Source of the DNA: Salsipaludibacter sp963735045
GTDB lineage: Bacteria; Actinomycetota; Nitriliruptoria; Nitriliruptorales; Nitriliruptoraceae
Reading direction: 5' to 3'
Assembly (NCBI GenBank): GCA_963735045.1
Contig: CAVTIZ010000003.1
Coordinates: 62,001-126,000 of the forward strand
DNA length: 64,000 bases
The notes beneath the pieces were generated by a model. That model worked only from the letters and a program-made list of their open reading frames with translations, did no database searches and was not told where the DNA came from. Positions 48,892 through 56,925 of the stretch are shown one piece after another. The translations under genes were made by a program, and so were the position numbers. How positions within the stretch are numbered: the first letter of the stretch is position 1; every line of letters starts with the position of its first letter.

Positions 48892-49859
48892 CACAGGTCC
48901 AACGGAGGTGGGTCGTCGACGCTGGTCACCGTGCGTGTCGACGCCGCCAGCAGGCTGTCCAGGGTCAGCTCCTCGACCTCGAGGCAGGTGGCCAGGCCAC
49001 GCGTGGCGAGGTCGTGCGCCGTGGTCACCTGGTGGTCGTCGACGTGTTCTCCGTGTGCCTCCCGTCGGGGCACCAGGAGGGGCGCCACGCCCTGTTCGAA
49101 GGCCGACAGCGCGGTCCCGGTGCCGGCGTGGGCGACCACGAGGTCGGCGCTGGCGATGGCGGCCTCCATCTCGGCCGCCGGGACGCGACGCCGGCCGTCG
49201 AGGTCGAGGCCGGTCAGGTCGGTCTCGCCCGTCTGCCACAACACCTCGGCCGTCGGCGGCAGCACCTCGAGCAGGCGCGTGATGAGGCGACGGAAGCCGA
49301 ACGGACGGATGGTCCCCGTCGTGACCACGACGCGGTCCAGGCGAGCAGGCCGGGGCGGCCCGGCGGCGAACCGATCGTGCACCGACCCGATCCTCCGCCA
49401 CGGCGACGGATAGCCCGGATTCTGCGTCCGAAGCTCGATGCCCGGCACCCGCCGCAAGAGTCGGCCCGACAACGACGGACCGTCGGCGCGGGTGGCACTC
49501 TCGATGAAGACCGACCTCGTCCCGTGGGCTCGGGCCAGGGGCAGCGCGGACACGGCGATGCCGGCGCCGGTGCTCACGGCCAGGTCGAAGGAGTTCGCTC
49601 GCAGGAGGCGCAGGACCGTGCCGGCGTTGCGCGTGAGGTTCACGACGTCGCGTGGAGCGGCGTAGTCGGCCAGCACCAGCGGATCGTGGCCGTGTCCACT
49701 GGCGACGAGGAGGTCGTGGGCCAGGGCGTGATCGGGGGTCACCCAGGTCACCGAGGCCACGTCCGGGATCCGGTCGACCAGCGTCACCAACTGCTTGAAG
49801 TGCCCGCCGGCCGAGGACACGGCCAGGAGGCGACGATCCGTGCGGATGCGCGTGCCCAC
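48891..49859 (-). CDS. Fused Alg14/Alg13-like (PssD/PssE) UDP-sugar glycosyltransferase
   Basis: 322 residues. The N-terminal half resembles Alg14/PssD (LLAVSSAGGHFKQLVTL; FDLAVSTGAGIAVSALPLAR). The C-terminal half resembles Alg13/GT28 (VVVTTGTIRPFGFRRL; LVVAHAGTGTALSAFEQGVA, the UDP-binding loop). In many bacteria these are two proteins. It probably transfers a sugar onto a lipid-linked acceptor at the inner membrane face. GTG 49859 has GAGG five bases ahead and sits 54 bases after a TAGCCT motif. It heads the three-gene glycosyltransferase run. Confidence 0.82.
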   Translation of the reverse strand: MGTRIRTDRRLLAVSSAGGHFKQLVTLVDRIPDVASVTWVTPDHALAHDLLVASGHGHDPLVLADYAAPRDVVNLTRNAGTVLRLLRANSFDLAVSTGAGIAVSALPLARAHGTRSVFIESATRADGPSLSGRLLRRVPGIELRTQNPGYPSPWRRIGSVHDRFAAGPPRPARLDRVVVTTGTIRPFGFRRLITRLLEVLPPTAEVLWQTGETDLTGLDLDGRRRVPAAEMEAAIASADLVVAHAGTGTALSAFEQGVAPLLVPRREAHGEHVDDHQVTTAHDLATRGLATCLEVEELTLDSLLAASTRTVTSVDDPPPLDL

Positions 49860-49912
49860 GGTGGCCTCGACGTCGCGGTCGGCGGGTCCCTCCCGCCGCC
49901 TGGATGGGCCCG

Positions 49913-49918
49913 AGGCTA
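49913..49918 (-). promoter_or_regulatory. Putative -10 element TAGCCT for the glycosyltransferase run
   Basis: ATTAGCCTCG on the minus strand precedes the Alg14/Alg13-like gene and matches the motifs before purN and folD. It suggests the three glycosyltransferases form their own transcription unit. Confidence 0.45.
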
Positions 49919-49972
49919 ATGGCGTGGCGTCGGGCGCCGTGGCGGCTCGGTCACCCGGTGGTCGTGGCGGCG

Positions 49973-50218
49973 TCAGTCGCGTCGCCCCGTCGTGTCGTCC
50001 CATTGCAGGATTCCTTGTTCGACCAGCTCGTCCACGAGTGGGGCGACGTCCACGGGTGGCACGGCGGCGGGATCCCCGGCCGCCACGGCGGCGACGAGTC
50101 GTCCGGCGTCCGGATGCAGGGCCAGGAGTTCGCGGCGGCAGGGGACGTAGGCGACGGTCGTGTCGTGGACCTGGACCACGACGACGTCGGGGTCGACGGT
50201 GACCCGGGGCTCCGCCAC
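49973..50218 (-). CDS. PqqD-like (RiPP recognition element fold) small protein
   Basis: 81 residues from GTG 50218, though CTG 50230 is possible. VVQVHDTTVAYVPCRRELL, then HPDAGRLVAAVAAG and DVAPLVDELVEQGIL match the PqqD pattern, a winged-helix fold that binds leader peptides of ribosomal peptide clusters. It starts 9 bases after the stop of the Tat-exported protein gene, so the two are likely co-translated. It has the usual company of an HPr-kinase-like gene and a nucleotidyltransferase upstream. The partner it binds is unknown; the Tat protein is a candidate by position only. Confidence 0.7.
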   Translation of the reverse strand: MAEPRVTVDPDVVVVQVHDTTVAYVPCRRELLALHPDAGRLVAAVAAGDPAAVPPVDVAPLVDELVEQGILQWDDTTGRRD

Positions 50219-50226
50219 GACCTCGG

Positions 50227-50757
50227 TCAGTCGCAGGCGGTGAAGGCGTACGTGCCGTCGCCCATCGACTGCACCGGGGCGCCGCACTTGTCCTTGCCGC
50301 CCTTCTTGGTCTTGCAGGAGCCGTCCTTGGCGCGGCCCTCGACGAACTGGATGCCCGACGGCAGCGACAGCACGTAGGCGACGTGCCCACCCGAGTCCTG
50401 GCCGACGCCGACCGAGCCGGCGAGGTCGGCGAGGAGACGCTTGGGTGGGTCCTGGTAGGACTGGCCGAAGGAACAGGCCGTTCCCTTGCCGATCTTGTCC
50501 CAGCCGGCGTCGTACTTGACCCCGTAGGTCGTGGACATCCCGGCGTAGCGCACCAGCACCTGGAAGTTCGAGGGCAGCGTGCCCGTCGTCGGCTCCACGG
50601 GTGGCGGTGGCGGCGGTGGCGGTGGCGGCTCGCTGGTCTGGGCATGCGCGGCGACGGTGCCCAGGCTCTGGGTGGCCAGCACGGCGCCTCCGACCAGTGC
50701 CCCCCTCGTGAGGACCTGGCGCCTGGTCAGGCCGGGTGCATCGGTGGTGCTCGTCAT
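50227..50757 (-). CDS. Tat-exported small protein with polyproline linker
   Basis: 176 residues of unknown function. The N-terminus carries a twin-arginine signal (TRRQVLTRGALVGGAVLATQ) ending at AHA. A run of ten prolines follows. The mature domain contains FQVLVRYAGMSTTYGVKYDA, a Cys in GTACSFGQSY, and a Lys/Cys-rich segment (DGSCKTKKGGKDKCG) ending FTACD, so four cysteines could form two disulfides. Tat export implies folding before export. It sits between the nucleotidyltransferase and PqqD-like genes and could be the substrate they modify; that is inference. Confidence 0.72.
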   Translation of the reverse strand: MTSTTDAPGLTRRQVLTRGALVGGAVLATQSLGTVAAHAQTSEPPPPPPPPPPVEPTTGTLPSNFQVLVRYAGMSTTYGVKYDAGWDKIGKGTACSFGQSYQDPPKRLLADLAGSVGVGQDSGGHVAYVLSLPSGIQFVEGRAKDGSCKTKKGGKDKCGAPVQSMGDGTYAFTACD

Positions 50758-50841
50758 GGAACGTTCCCCCCGGGAGTCGGCCGCACGGTCCCCCCGATGC
50801 GGCAAGGACGCCACCGTAACGGGGGGTCGCTCGGTGCCCGT

Positions 50842-50855
50842 GGGACCGCGGTCCC
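50842..50855. promoter_or_regulatory. Perfect 14-bp palindrome between nucleotidyltransferase and Tat-protein genes
   Basis: GGGACCGCGGTCCC lies 7 bases after the nucleotidyltransferase stop and upstream of a TACGGT hexamer (minus strand, 50813-50818) that may be the -10 of the Tat-protein gene. It could be an operator or part of a terminator. Confidence 0.35.
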
Positions 50856-50861
50856 GACCTC

Positions 50862-52031
50862 TTAGGTCCGCCGGGACGCCCACCGGTCGAGTCGGAGGTC
50901 GACCACGGTCGCCCGCGGGTGGGAGACGGCGTCCCCGACGACGCGCCGGAGTCCCGCGAGGTGGTCGCGGCGACGGCCGTCGGGTCCGAGGACCCGGACG
51001 AGTTCGGTTCGGGGGGGCCAGGCCTGGCGTCGGGCCCGCGTCAGGAGCCGCCAGGTCGAGTACGTCACGTCGCCCGTGGGGTGCACCAGCTGGGCGAGGG
51101 CACCACGCCGTCCGAGCACGCGGCGTCGCACGAAGGCGTCGAGGTTGCGATCCTGCACAACGGGGCCGTGGAGGCGTCGTCGCAGGTGGTGGGCGACGGG
51201 GTCGGGCAGCACCTCGTCCAGCACGGCGGCCAGGGTCCCCACCAGGTGGTCGGCGTCGGCTGCGTCGACCACCTCGACCACCTCGTCGAGGTCCATCCGA
51301 GGGCCCAGCAGGTCGAGGTCGCGCAGTTGCAGGAGTGCGCCGCCAGTGCCGCGACGGCGATCGTCCCAGCAGTGCACGGCACCGTGCAGCCACAGGGCGA
51401 CGTCGTCGAGCCGGTCGGCGGCCAGCCCCGGGAGGGCAACCCTGCGGTGGCGGAGTCGCCCGTCGAGCCCCGCCAGCGGGTGGTCGCGGTCGAGCAGGCG
51501 GTGGTGCAGTTCCACGACCGTTCCGGCGCCGTCGTCCAGCGCCGGCAGGTGGTGGTGGCGCTGGCGGGCGTGGGCCCAGTCGCTGCCGTCCGTCGACGTG
51601 CCGAAGCCCGCGTGGGTGCGGGCCAGGCGGTGGGCCTCCTCGACGGCCGCAGGCTCGACCAGCACGTCGAGGTCGGCCATCGGTCGCTCGGCGGCAGCCA
51701 CGATGCCGGCCTCGACGAGTGCCGATCCCTTGAGCAGCGTCGCCCGGATGCCGGCCTCGGCCCACAGGTCGACCAGGTCGACCAGCCGGGCACGCAGGCG
51801 TTGGTGGCGTCCCACGGTCGCGACGGCCGACGCCCGGACGTGCTCGACCATCGCGTCGGTGACGACGTCGGTGCCGGGGAGGTGGCGCGCGAGCACGCCG
51901 TCGAGCCGGTGCCACGCCGCCACGGCCGCGAGGCGGACCTCGTCGTTGGGTGTCGGCAGCGGTTCGCCCCGCAGCGTTGCCACCAGGAGTGCCTGCTCGG
52001 GGTCGAGGGCGACGATGCGATCGAGGTCCAC
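50862..52031 (-). CDS. Nucleotidyltransferase family protein (uncharacterised NTP_transf_5 type)
   Basis: 389 residues from GTG 52031, preceded by AGGGAG. The motif LLKGSALVEAG (about 99-109) followed by ERPMADLDVLVEP (about 115-127, two metal-binding Asp) is the signature of this family, found in lasso-peptide and exopolysaccharide clusters. ELHHRLLDRDHP and LWLHGAVHCWDD also fit. The reaction is unknown; transfer of a nucleotide or nucleotide-linked group is expected from the fold. It lies between a glycerophosphodiesterase and a Tat-exported protein. Confidence 0.78.
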   Translation of the reverse strand: MDLDRIVALDPEQALLVATLRGEPLPTPNDEVRLAAVAAWHRLDGVLARHLPGTDVVTDAMVEHVRASAVATVGRHQRLRARLVDLVDLWAEAGIRATLLKGSALVEAGIVAAAERPMADLDVLVEPAAVEEAHRLARTHAGFGTSTDGSDWAHARQRHHHLPALDDGAGTVVELHHRLLDRDHPLAGLDGRLRHRRVALPGLAADRLDDVALWLHGAVHCWDDRRRGTGGALLQLRDLDLLGPRMDLDEVVEVVDAADADHLVGTLAAVLDEVLPDPVAHHLRRRLHGPVVQDRNLDAFVRRRVLGRRGALAQLVHPTGDVTYSTWRLLTRARRQAWPPRTELVRVLGPDGRRRDHLAGLRRVVGDAVSHPRATVVDLRLDRWASRRT

Positions 52032-52095
52032 GTGGCTCCCTGTCCTGGGCGGCCCATGGTGGCCCATCCGCCTGGCCGGCGCCCCGCGTGTCCCG

Positions 52096-52872
52096 TCACC
52101 CCGTGTCGTGGGCTCGGCCCGTCCGTTGCCGAAGCACGTCCCGGAGCAGGTCGGCGCGATCCGTCACGAGCCCGTCGACGCCCCAGTCGAGCAGTCGGTG
52201 CATGTCCGTGGGATCGTTGACGGTCCACACGTGCACGGCCACCCCGACCTCGTGTGCGTCGGCGACGAAGCCGGGGCTGACGACCCGGACCCGGCCGGCG
52301 CGCTCCGGCACCTGGAGGCAGTCGACGCCCCGGAGGACACGGCGACTCGCCAGGGTCCCCGGCAGGTGACGACCCAGCGTGAAGGCGCGCACGACGTTGG
52401 TCCCCCCGCTGGTGGCGACGGGCCGGGTCAGCGCGTCGAGCACGGCCCGTCGTCGGCGGTCCGAGAAGGAGGTGACGAGGACCCGGTCGTGGGCCCCGAG
52501 TCGCTCGACCAGGTCGACCAGCGGTACCACGGCCCCGTCGGACTTCACGTCGATGTTGACCCGCAGGTCGGGCCAGGTCGTCAGCACCTCGTCCAGGGTG
52601 GGGATCGGCTCGCGACCGCCGATGCGCGCCGTGCGGACCCTGGCCCACGACAGGGCCGCGACCAGTCCCGTGCTGTCGGTCACGCGGTCCAGCGTGTGGT
52701 CGTGGAGCGCGACCACGACGCCGTCGCTGGTCGCGTGCACGTCGGTCTCCACGTAGCGGTACCCGAGGTCGACGGCGGCGGCGAACGCGGCCATGGAGTT
52801 CTCCAACCCGGTGCGCGAGAACCCGCGGTGGGCGAGGGCCAGCGGCCCGACGTGGTCGAGGTAGGAGCTCAC
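52096..52872 (-). CDS. Glycerophosphodiester phosphodiesterase family protein
   Basis: 258 residues in a GDPD TIM barrel. ALAHRGFSRTGLENSMAAF contains the catalytic His and the Glu-Asn pair. YVETDVHATSDGVVVALHDH carries the metal-binding Glu/Asp and second His. VNIDVKSDGAVVPLVDL and VHVWTVNDP complete the pattern. No signal peptide, so it is probably cytosolic. GTG 52872 overlaps the kinase-like gene's stop (GTGA), indicating tight coupling. It could act on glycerophosphodiesters, or on a related phosphodiester made by its neighbours. Confidence 0.88.
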   Translation of the reverse strand: MSSYLDHVGPLALAHRGFSRTGLENSMAAFAAAVDLGYRYVETDVHATSDGVVVALHDHTLDRVTDSTGLVAALSWARVRTARIGGREPIPTLDEVLTTWPDLRVNIDVKSDGAVVPLVDLVERLGAHDRVLVTSFSDRRRRAVLDALTRPVATSGGTNVVRAFTLGRHLPGTLASRRVLRGVDCLQVPERAGRVRVVSPGFVADAHEVGVAVHVWTVNDPTDMHRLLDWGVDGLVTDRADLLRDVLRQRTGRAHDTG

Positions 52873-53774
52873 CCGTCGCCCACCGGTCCGACGGCACCGC
52901 TGCCGCGGGCACCCGCCGTCGGAACGCTGGCGAGGATCGCGCTGACGGCATCCTCGACCCCGTCGCCGACCGTGATCGTCCAGCTGGGGACCCGCTCGGC
53001 CAGGTGGGCCAGCCGGGGCAGGATCTCGTCGGGTCGGTCGTGGAATTCGAACGCGCAGGTGGCGAGGCGGTGGAGTGCGTCGACGGGCGGCAACCGTTCG
53101 AGTCGTGTCTCGGCGCCGGACCGGTGTCGCGGGAAGACCACCATGCCGAGGGGGGCCGTGCGTCGACCCGATGCGCCGGTGCGGACCCGACCAGCCGTGA
53201 CCAGCCATTGCGTGGGCGACCATGCGGCCTCGGTCGGCGACGGCTCCAACTCGGGAAACAGGGGCCAGGACCCGGGGTCCAGCGAGATGGCCTTGGGATA
53301 GGCCCGGACGTCGGTCCCGCCGGCCGGGATGGCGGCCAGCTCGTCGCTGAGGTAGTCGCACGCTGCGCGGACCAGTCCCGTGACCAGGGTCGTCTTGCCC
53401 GACTCCATGGCGGCCGGGAGGACGATCGCGATGCCGTGATGCACCACGGCGCCGGCATGCAGGACCAGCGTCGAGGGTGGTGCCGCCGCGACGGCTCGTC
53501 GGTTGACGTCCCACAACAGCATCGCGAGCACGTGGGCCGGCGTCGGTCCCGCATCGACGGGTTCGTCGTCCACGGCCAGGCGCATCCCGGTCCCGTCACG
53601 GGAGATCTGGTAGCACACCCCGGTGTCGACGTCCGTGGCGAGGTCGGCCAGGACCCGTTGGATCTCGTCGGCCAGGTCGGGGTCCGGCACCGCCACCTGG
53701 AAGACGTGGTCGAGCGCGGCGTAGGGACCCAGGAGGTGTTGGGGACGGTCCGACCCGTGCGGCATGGCCACCAT
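52869..53774 (-). CDS. HPr kinase-like protein
   Basis: 301 residues resembling the C-terminal kinase domain of HprK. LHAGAVVHHGIAIVLP leads into the P-loop (PAAMESGKTTL, about residues 120-130), then CDYLSDELAAI, the family's Asp-containing strand. It lacks the HprK N-terminal domain. No HPr gene is near, so the target is probably not HPr. Such kinases sit in lasso-peptide clusters, where one phosphorylates the peptide, and in exopolysaccharide clusters. ATG 53774 follows GGAACGGGG. It is the first gene of the set and is coupled to the glycerophosphodiesterase. Confidence 0.78.
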   Translation of the reverse strand: MVAMPHGSDRPQHLLGPYAALDHVFQVAVPDPDLADEIQRVLADLATDVDTGVCYQISRDGTGMRLAVDDEPVDAGPTPAHVLAMLLWDVNRRAVAAAPPSTLVLHAGAVVHHGIAIVLPAAMESGKTTLVTGLVRAACDYLSDELAAIPAGGTDVRAYPKAISLDPGSWPLFPELEPSPTEAAWSPTQWLVTAGRVRTGASGRRTAPLGMVVFPRHRSGAETRLERLPPVDALHRLATCAFEFHDRPDEILPRLAHLAERVPSWTITVGDGVEDAVSAILASVPTAGARGSGAVGPVGDG

Positions 53775-53843
53775 CCCCGTTCCGTCGGCACGACGACGGC
53801 ACCGTACGCGACGTCTGGTCGTATGCGCCGCGATGCCCGTGGG

Positions 53844-53849
53844 TAGCGT
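53844..53849 (+). promoter_or_regulatory. Putative -10 element TAGCGT upstream of the photolyase gene
   Basis: TAGCGT lies 40 bases before the photolyase start, in the 115-base gap it shares with the divergent kinase-like gene. Confidence 0.4.
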
Positions 53850-53889
53850 CGACGTGCCGTCTTCGCGACCCGACGAGTGGTGATCCTCC

Positions 53890-55275
53890 ATGGCCACGTC
53901 CCTGATCGACGACCGGCGTCTGCGACGGCTCAACGAGGCGGGACCCGGCGACGGCGACCACGTCGTGTACTGGATGCAGGCTGCGGCCCGGACGCGCACC
54001 AACCACGCCCTGGAGTACGCGGTGCAACGCGCCAACGACCTCCAGGTGCCGCTGCTGGTCGTGTTCGGACTGTGGGACGACTACCCGTCCGCCACCGCCC
54101 GCACCTTCCGGTTCCTGCTCGAGGGACTGTCGGACGTGGCCACGAACCTGGCCGTGCGCGACATCGGCTTCGCGGTGCGCCGGGGCGAGCCCCTGGAGGT
54201 GGCCGTCGACGCCGCCGCGGGCGCCGCGGCCGTCGTGGTCGATCGTGGCTACCTGGTCGAGGCTCGGCGCTGGCGGCGGATGCTCGGTCGGCGGGTCGAC
54301 GTCGAGGCCACCGAGGTCGACACGAACCTGGTCGTCCCCGTGGACGTCGTCACCGACAAGCGCCAGTACGCCGCCCGCACCATCCGGCCGCGCATCCACG
54401 ACCACCTCGACGACTTCACGGTCGAACTGCTGACCACCAGCATCGACACCGCCTGGTCCGGCGACCCGGGCGGCATGGACGTGTCCGACCCCGACGCCGC
54501 CCTCGACGAACTGTCGTGTGACCGCTCGGTGGCGCCGGTTGAGCGCCTGCACGGCGGCGAGGAGCAGGCCGCGGCCACCCTGCGCCGGTTCGTGGGCGAC
54601 GCGCTGGACGGCTACGCCGACGCCCGCAACCAGCCGGCCGACATGCAGGTGTCCTACCTGTCGCCGTACCTGCACTTCGGGCACCTGTCGCCCCTGGACG
54701 CGGTGCTGGCCGCACGCGACGCCGATGCCCCCGCCGCTGACGTCGACGACTTCATCGAGGAGTTGGTCGTCCGTCGCGAGCTGTCCCACAACTACTGCTG
54801 GTTCGAGGACGACCACGATCGCTACGCCTCGCTGCCGGACTGGGCCCGCACGACCCTGGCCGAGCACCGCGACGACGACCGCGAGGTGACCTACACCCGC
54901 CAGCAACTCGTCGACGGCGAGACCCACGACAAGGCCTGGAACGCGGCCCAGGTCGAGCTGCGGGAGACCGGCTACATGCACAACTACATGCGCATGTACT
55001 GGGGCAAGCAGATCCTGGCCTGGACCAACACCCCGGAGTACGGCTTCCGGATCACCCGCGAGATCAACGACCGCTTCCTGCTGGACGGACGCGACCCCAA
55101 CTCGGCCGTCGGCGTGGCCTGGTGCTACGGCCTCCACGACCGTGCCTGGCAGGAGCGCGCGGTCTTCGGCAAGGTCCGGACGATGACCCGAAGCGGGCTG
55201 GAGCGCAAGTTCGACGTCGATGCCTACGTGGCCGTGGTCGAGGACCTGTCGGGCGTCGCCGTCCGCGGCGACTAG
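53890..55275 (+). CDS. phr: Class II CPD photolyase (deoxyribodipyrimidine photo-lyase)
   Basis: Light-driven repair of cyclobutane pyrimidine dimers using FAD. It has 461 residues. The class II pattern is clear: ELSHNYCWFEDDHDRY, LPDWARTTLAEHRDDDRE, THDKAWNAAQVEL, GYMHNYMRMYWGKQIL and LDGRDPNSAVGVAWCYGLHD. The N-terminal antenna-binding domain begins VVYWMQAAARTRTNHAL. ATG 53890 follows GATCCTCC. It is a single gene, divergent from the kinase-like operon. Class II enzymes are less usual in actinobacteria than class I. Confidence 0.95.
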   Translation: MATSLIDDRRLRRLNEAGPGDGDHVVYWMQAAARTRTNHALEYAVQRANDLQVPLLVVFGLWDDYPSATARTFRFLLEGLSDVATNLAVRDIGFAVRRGEPLEVAVDAAAGAAAVVVDRGYLVEARRWRRMLGRRVDVEATEVDTNLVVPVDVVTDKRQYAARTIRPRIHDHLDDFTVELLTTSIDTAWSGDPGGMDVSDPDAALDELSCDRSVAPVERLHGGEEQAAATLRRFVGDALDGYADARNQPADMQVSYLSPYLHFGHLSPLDAVLAARDADAPAADVDDFIEELVVRRELSHNYCWFEDDHDRYASLPDWARTTLAEHRDDDREVTYTRQQLVDGETHDKAWNAAQVELRETGYMHNYMRMYWGKQILAWTNTPEYGFRITREINDRFLLDGRDPNSAVGVAWCYGLHDRAWQERAVFGKVRTMTRSGLERKFDVDAYVAVVEDLSGVAVRGD

Positions 55276-55282
55276 CGCCGCC

Positions 55283-55894
55283 TCAGCGGACACCCTCGCC
55301 GGGGAGCAGGTCCCAGGTGGCCGCGTCGGAACGCCGCAGGGGGGCGCCGTCGGGGCCCCGTTCGAGGATGGCCTGGCGGGCCGTGCCGGTCCGCGTGCAC
55401 CCGATGCGGGCGGCGATGCGGTTGGACGCCTGGTTGTCCAACGATGCCATCAGGTGGATGCGGGCCACCCCGAGTCGGGTGAATCCGTGGTCGCACATGG
55501 CGGCGGCCGCCGTGGTGGTCAGGCCCCGGCCGCGGGCGTCGCGGGCGGTCCAGTAGCCAAGTTCGGCGTTGCCGTCACGCGGGTCCACGTCCAGGCCCAC
55601 GACGCCCACCAACCGGCCGTCCTCCCGCCGGTCGTCGGGAACGGCCAGCGCCAGTACCGACGGCGGCTCGCCGGGCGCCGGTGTGCACGCCGCCACGAAC
55701 TCGCGTGCCAGGTCGTGGTCGTAGGGCGTCGGGACGCGTGTGAAGCGGATGAGTTCGGGATCGGTGACCGCCGCCACGATGTCGTCGGCGTCGTCGGGCC
55801 GCAGCGGCCGCAGCCAGGCGCCGTCGAGGTCGACGTGGGTCGGTTCCGACCCGGGGTCGCGGTCTCGTGCGGCCGTGGGCTCGGTGGTCGCCAT
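55283..55894 (-). CDS. GNAT family N-acetyltransferase
   Basis: 203 residues of the RimJ/RimL-like branch. LRPLRPDDADDIVAAV opens the fold. ELGYWTARDARGRGLTTTAA is the acetyl-CoA-binding motif A. GVARIHLMASLDNQASNRIA, then GCTRTGTARQAI, complete it. ATG 55894 follows GGAGGGCC. Substrate is unknown; N-terminal or small-molecule amines are typical. It is convergent with the photolyase gene, 7 bases apart. Confidence 0.88.
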   Translation of the reverse strand: MATTEPTAARDRDPGSEPTHVDLDGAWLRPLRPDDADDIVAAVTDPELIRFTRVPTPYDHDLAREFVAACTPAPGEPPSVLALAVPDDRREDGRLVGVVGLDVDPRDGNAELGYWTARDARGRGLTTTAAAAMCDHGFTRLGVARIHLMASLDNQASNRIAARIGCTRTGTARQAILERGPDGAPLRRSDAATWDLLPGEGVR

Positions 55895-56053
55895 GAATGG
55901 CCCTCCGTCGAGTGTTCGGGACCGAGTGTGGCAGGCCGGGCGGCACCCGGCGAACAACTCTCAGGACCCCCTCACCGTCCTCACAGGTCGGCGGGCGATC
56001 GTGCCCACTGGCAGCGACCCCACCAACACACCCGACGAACACGAGGACGACCG

Positions 56054-56782
56054 ATGAAGATCACCCCGACCATGACCGCACTGGCCACCACCGGGCTGCT
56101 CGGCCTGGCCGCCGTGCCGGTCCTTGCCCAGGACACGACGACGACGCCCGAGCAGGGGGCGAGCGAGTCGGCCACCGGCGAGTCCACGGACCCGGCGGCC
56201 CCCGACGACGACGCCACCCCCGACGACGCCACTGCCGAGGAGGGGGACGTCGGCCGCGCGCACGACCACGGCGAGTTCGCCGACACCCTGGCCGAGGAGC
56301 TCGCCGCCGAGCTGGGCCTGGACACCGACGAGGTCCGGGACGCGCTGGACGCGGTCCGTGAGCGCCTGCAGGCCGAACGCGACACCCGGATGGAGGACTC
56401 CCGCGCCGAGGCCGACGCCGCCCGGGCCCAGGCGCTCGACGACGCCGTCGCCGACGGCGCGCTGACCCAGGACCAGGCGGACCTGCTGACCGACCTGTTC
56501 GCCGCGCGCGACGGTGCCCGCGACGAGGTCGGTCGCGAGTCGCTGACCGACGAGCAGCAGGCCGCCCTGGAGGCCTTCCGTGCGGCGGCAGGCGAGGAGC
56601 TGGGGCCGATGGGTGGCCGAGGCGGCCACCACGGCGTCGGGCCGGGCGGACGCGGCCCCGGTCACGGCCAGGCCACCGGCGGCGACCTCGAGGATGCCGG
56701 TGACCGGGAGTCGGGCGATGCCGCCGACCCGGAGTCCGACGACGACGCCACCGTGCAGGACAGCGCCCTGCTGACCACCTGA
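56054..56782 (+). CDS. Secreted acidic protein of unknown function
   Basis: 242 residues. The signal peptide (MTALATTGLLGLAAVPVLAQ) ends at VLA. An acidic Thr/Asp/Glu-rich segment follows, then an amphipathic helical region with FADTLAEELAAELGLDTDEV, ERLQAERDTRMED and DGALTQDQADLLTDLFA, resembling small secreted helical proteins of actinobacteria. A Gly/His-rich patch (GRGGHHGVGPGGRGPGHG) could bind metal. The tail is acidic. ATG 56054 follows GAGGACG. No enzyme motif is present. Confidence 0.75.
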   Translation: MKITPTMTALATTGLLGLAAVPVLAQDTTTTPEQGASESATGESTDPAAPDDDATPDDATAEEGDVGRAHDHGEFADTLAEELAAELGLDTDEVRDALDAVRERLQAERDTRMEDSRAEADAARAQALDDAVADGALTQDQADLLTDLFAARDGARDEVGRESLTDEQQAALEAFRAAAGEELGPMGGRGGHHGVGPGGRGPGHGQATGGDLEDAGDRESGDAADPESDDDATVQDSALLTT

Positions 56783-56880
56783 CGGGACGCCCCGTCGGCC
56801 GTGCCCGATCCCCACTGCGTCCGGGGGTCGGGCACGGCCACGTGGCGGGTGGTCACGGGGGACGTGGTTGAATGGGGTGT

Positions 56881-56900
56881 GGCCGCCGGCTCCGGCGGCC
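56881..56900 (+). promoter_or_regulatory. Hairpin in the trpS leader
   Basis: GGCCGCC and GGCGGCC pair perfectly around GGCTCC, 25 bases before the trpS start. It could be an attenuator or a terminator of the preceding gene. No T-box or run of Trp codons is seen. Confidence 0.35.
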
Positions 56901-56925
56901 GTTTCGGCGACCAAGGCCTCGGACC

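Noticed and set aside
51076..53301. Plus-strand open frame of 741 codons
   Set aside because: Ser/Thr/Arg-rich shadow across three well-supported minus-strand genes.
47075..53774. Complete lasso-peptide cluster
   Set aside because: No transglutaminase-like leader peptidase, no asparagine-synthetase-like cyclase and no short precursor gene were found; only accessory-type genes match.
56881..56900. T-box riboswitch before trpS
   Set aside because: Only one short hairpin; the leader is too short and has no T-box core sequence.
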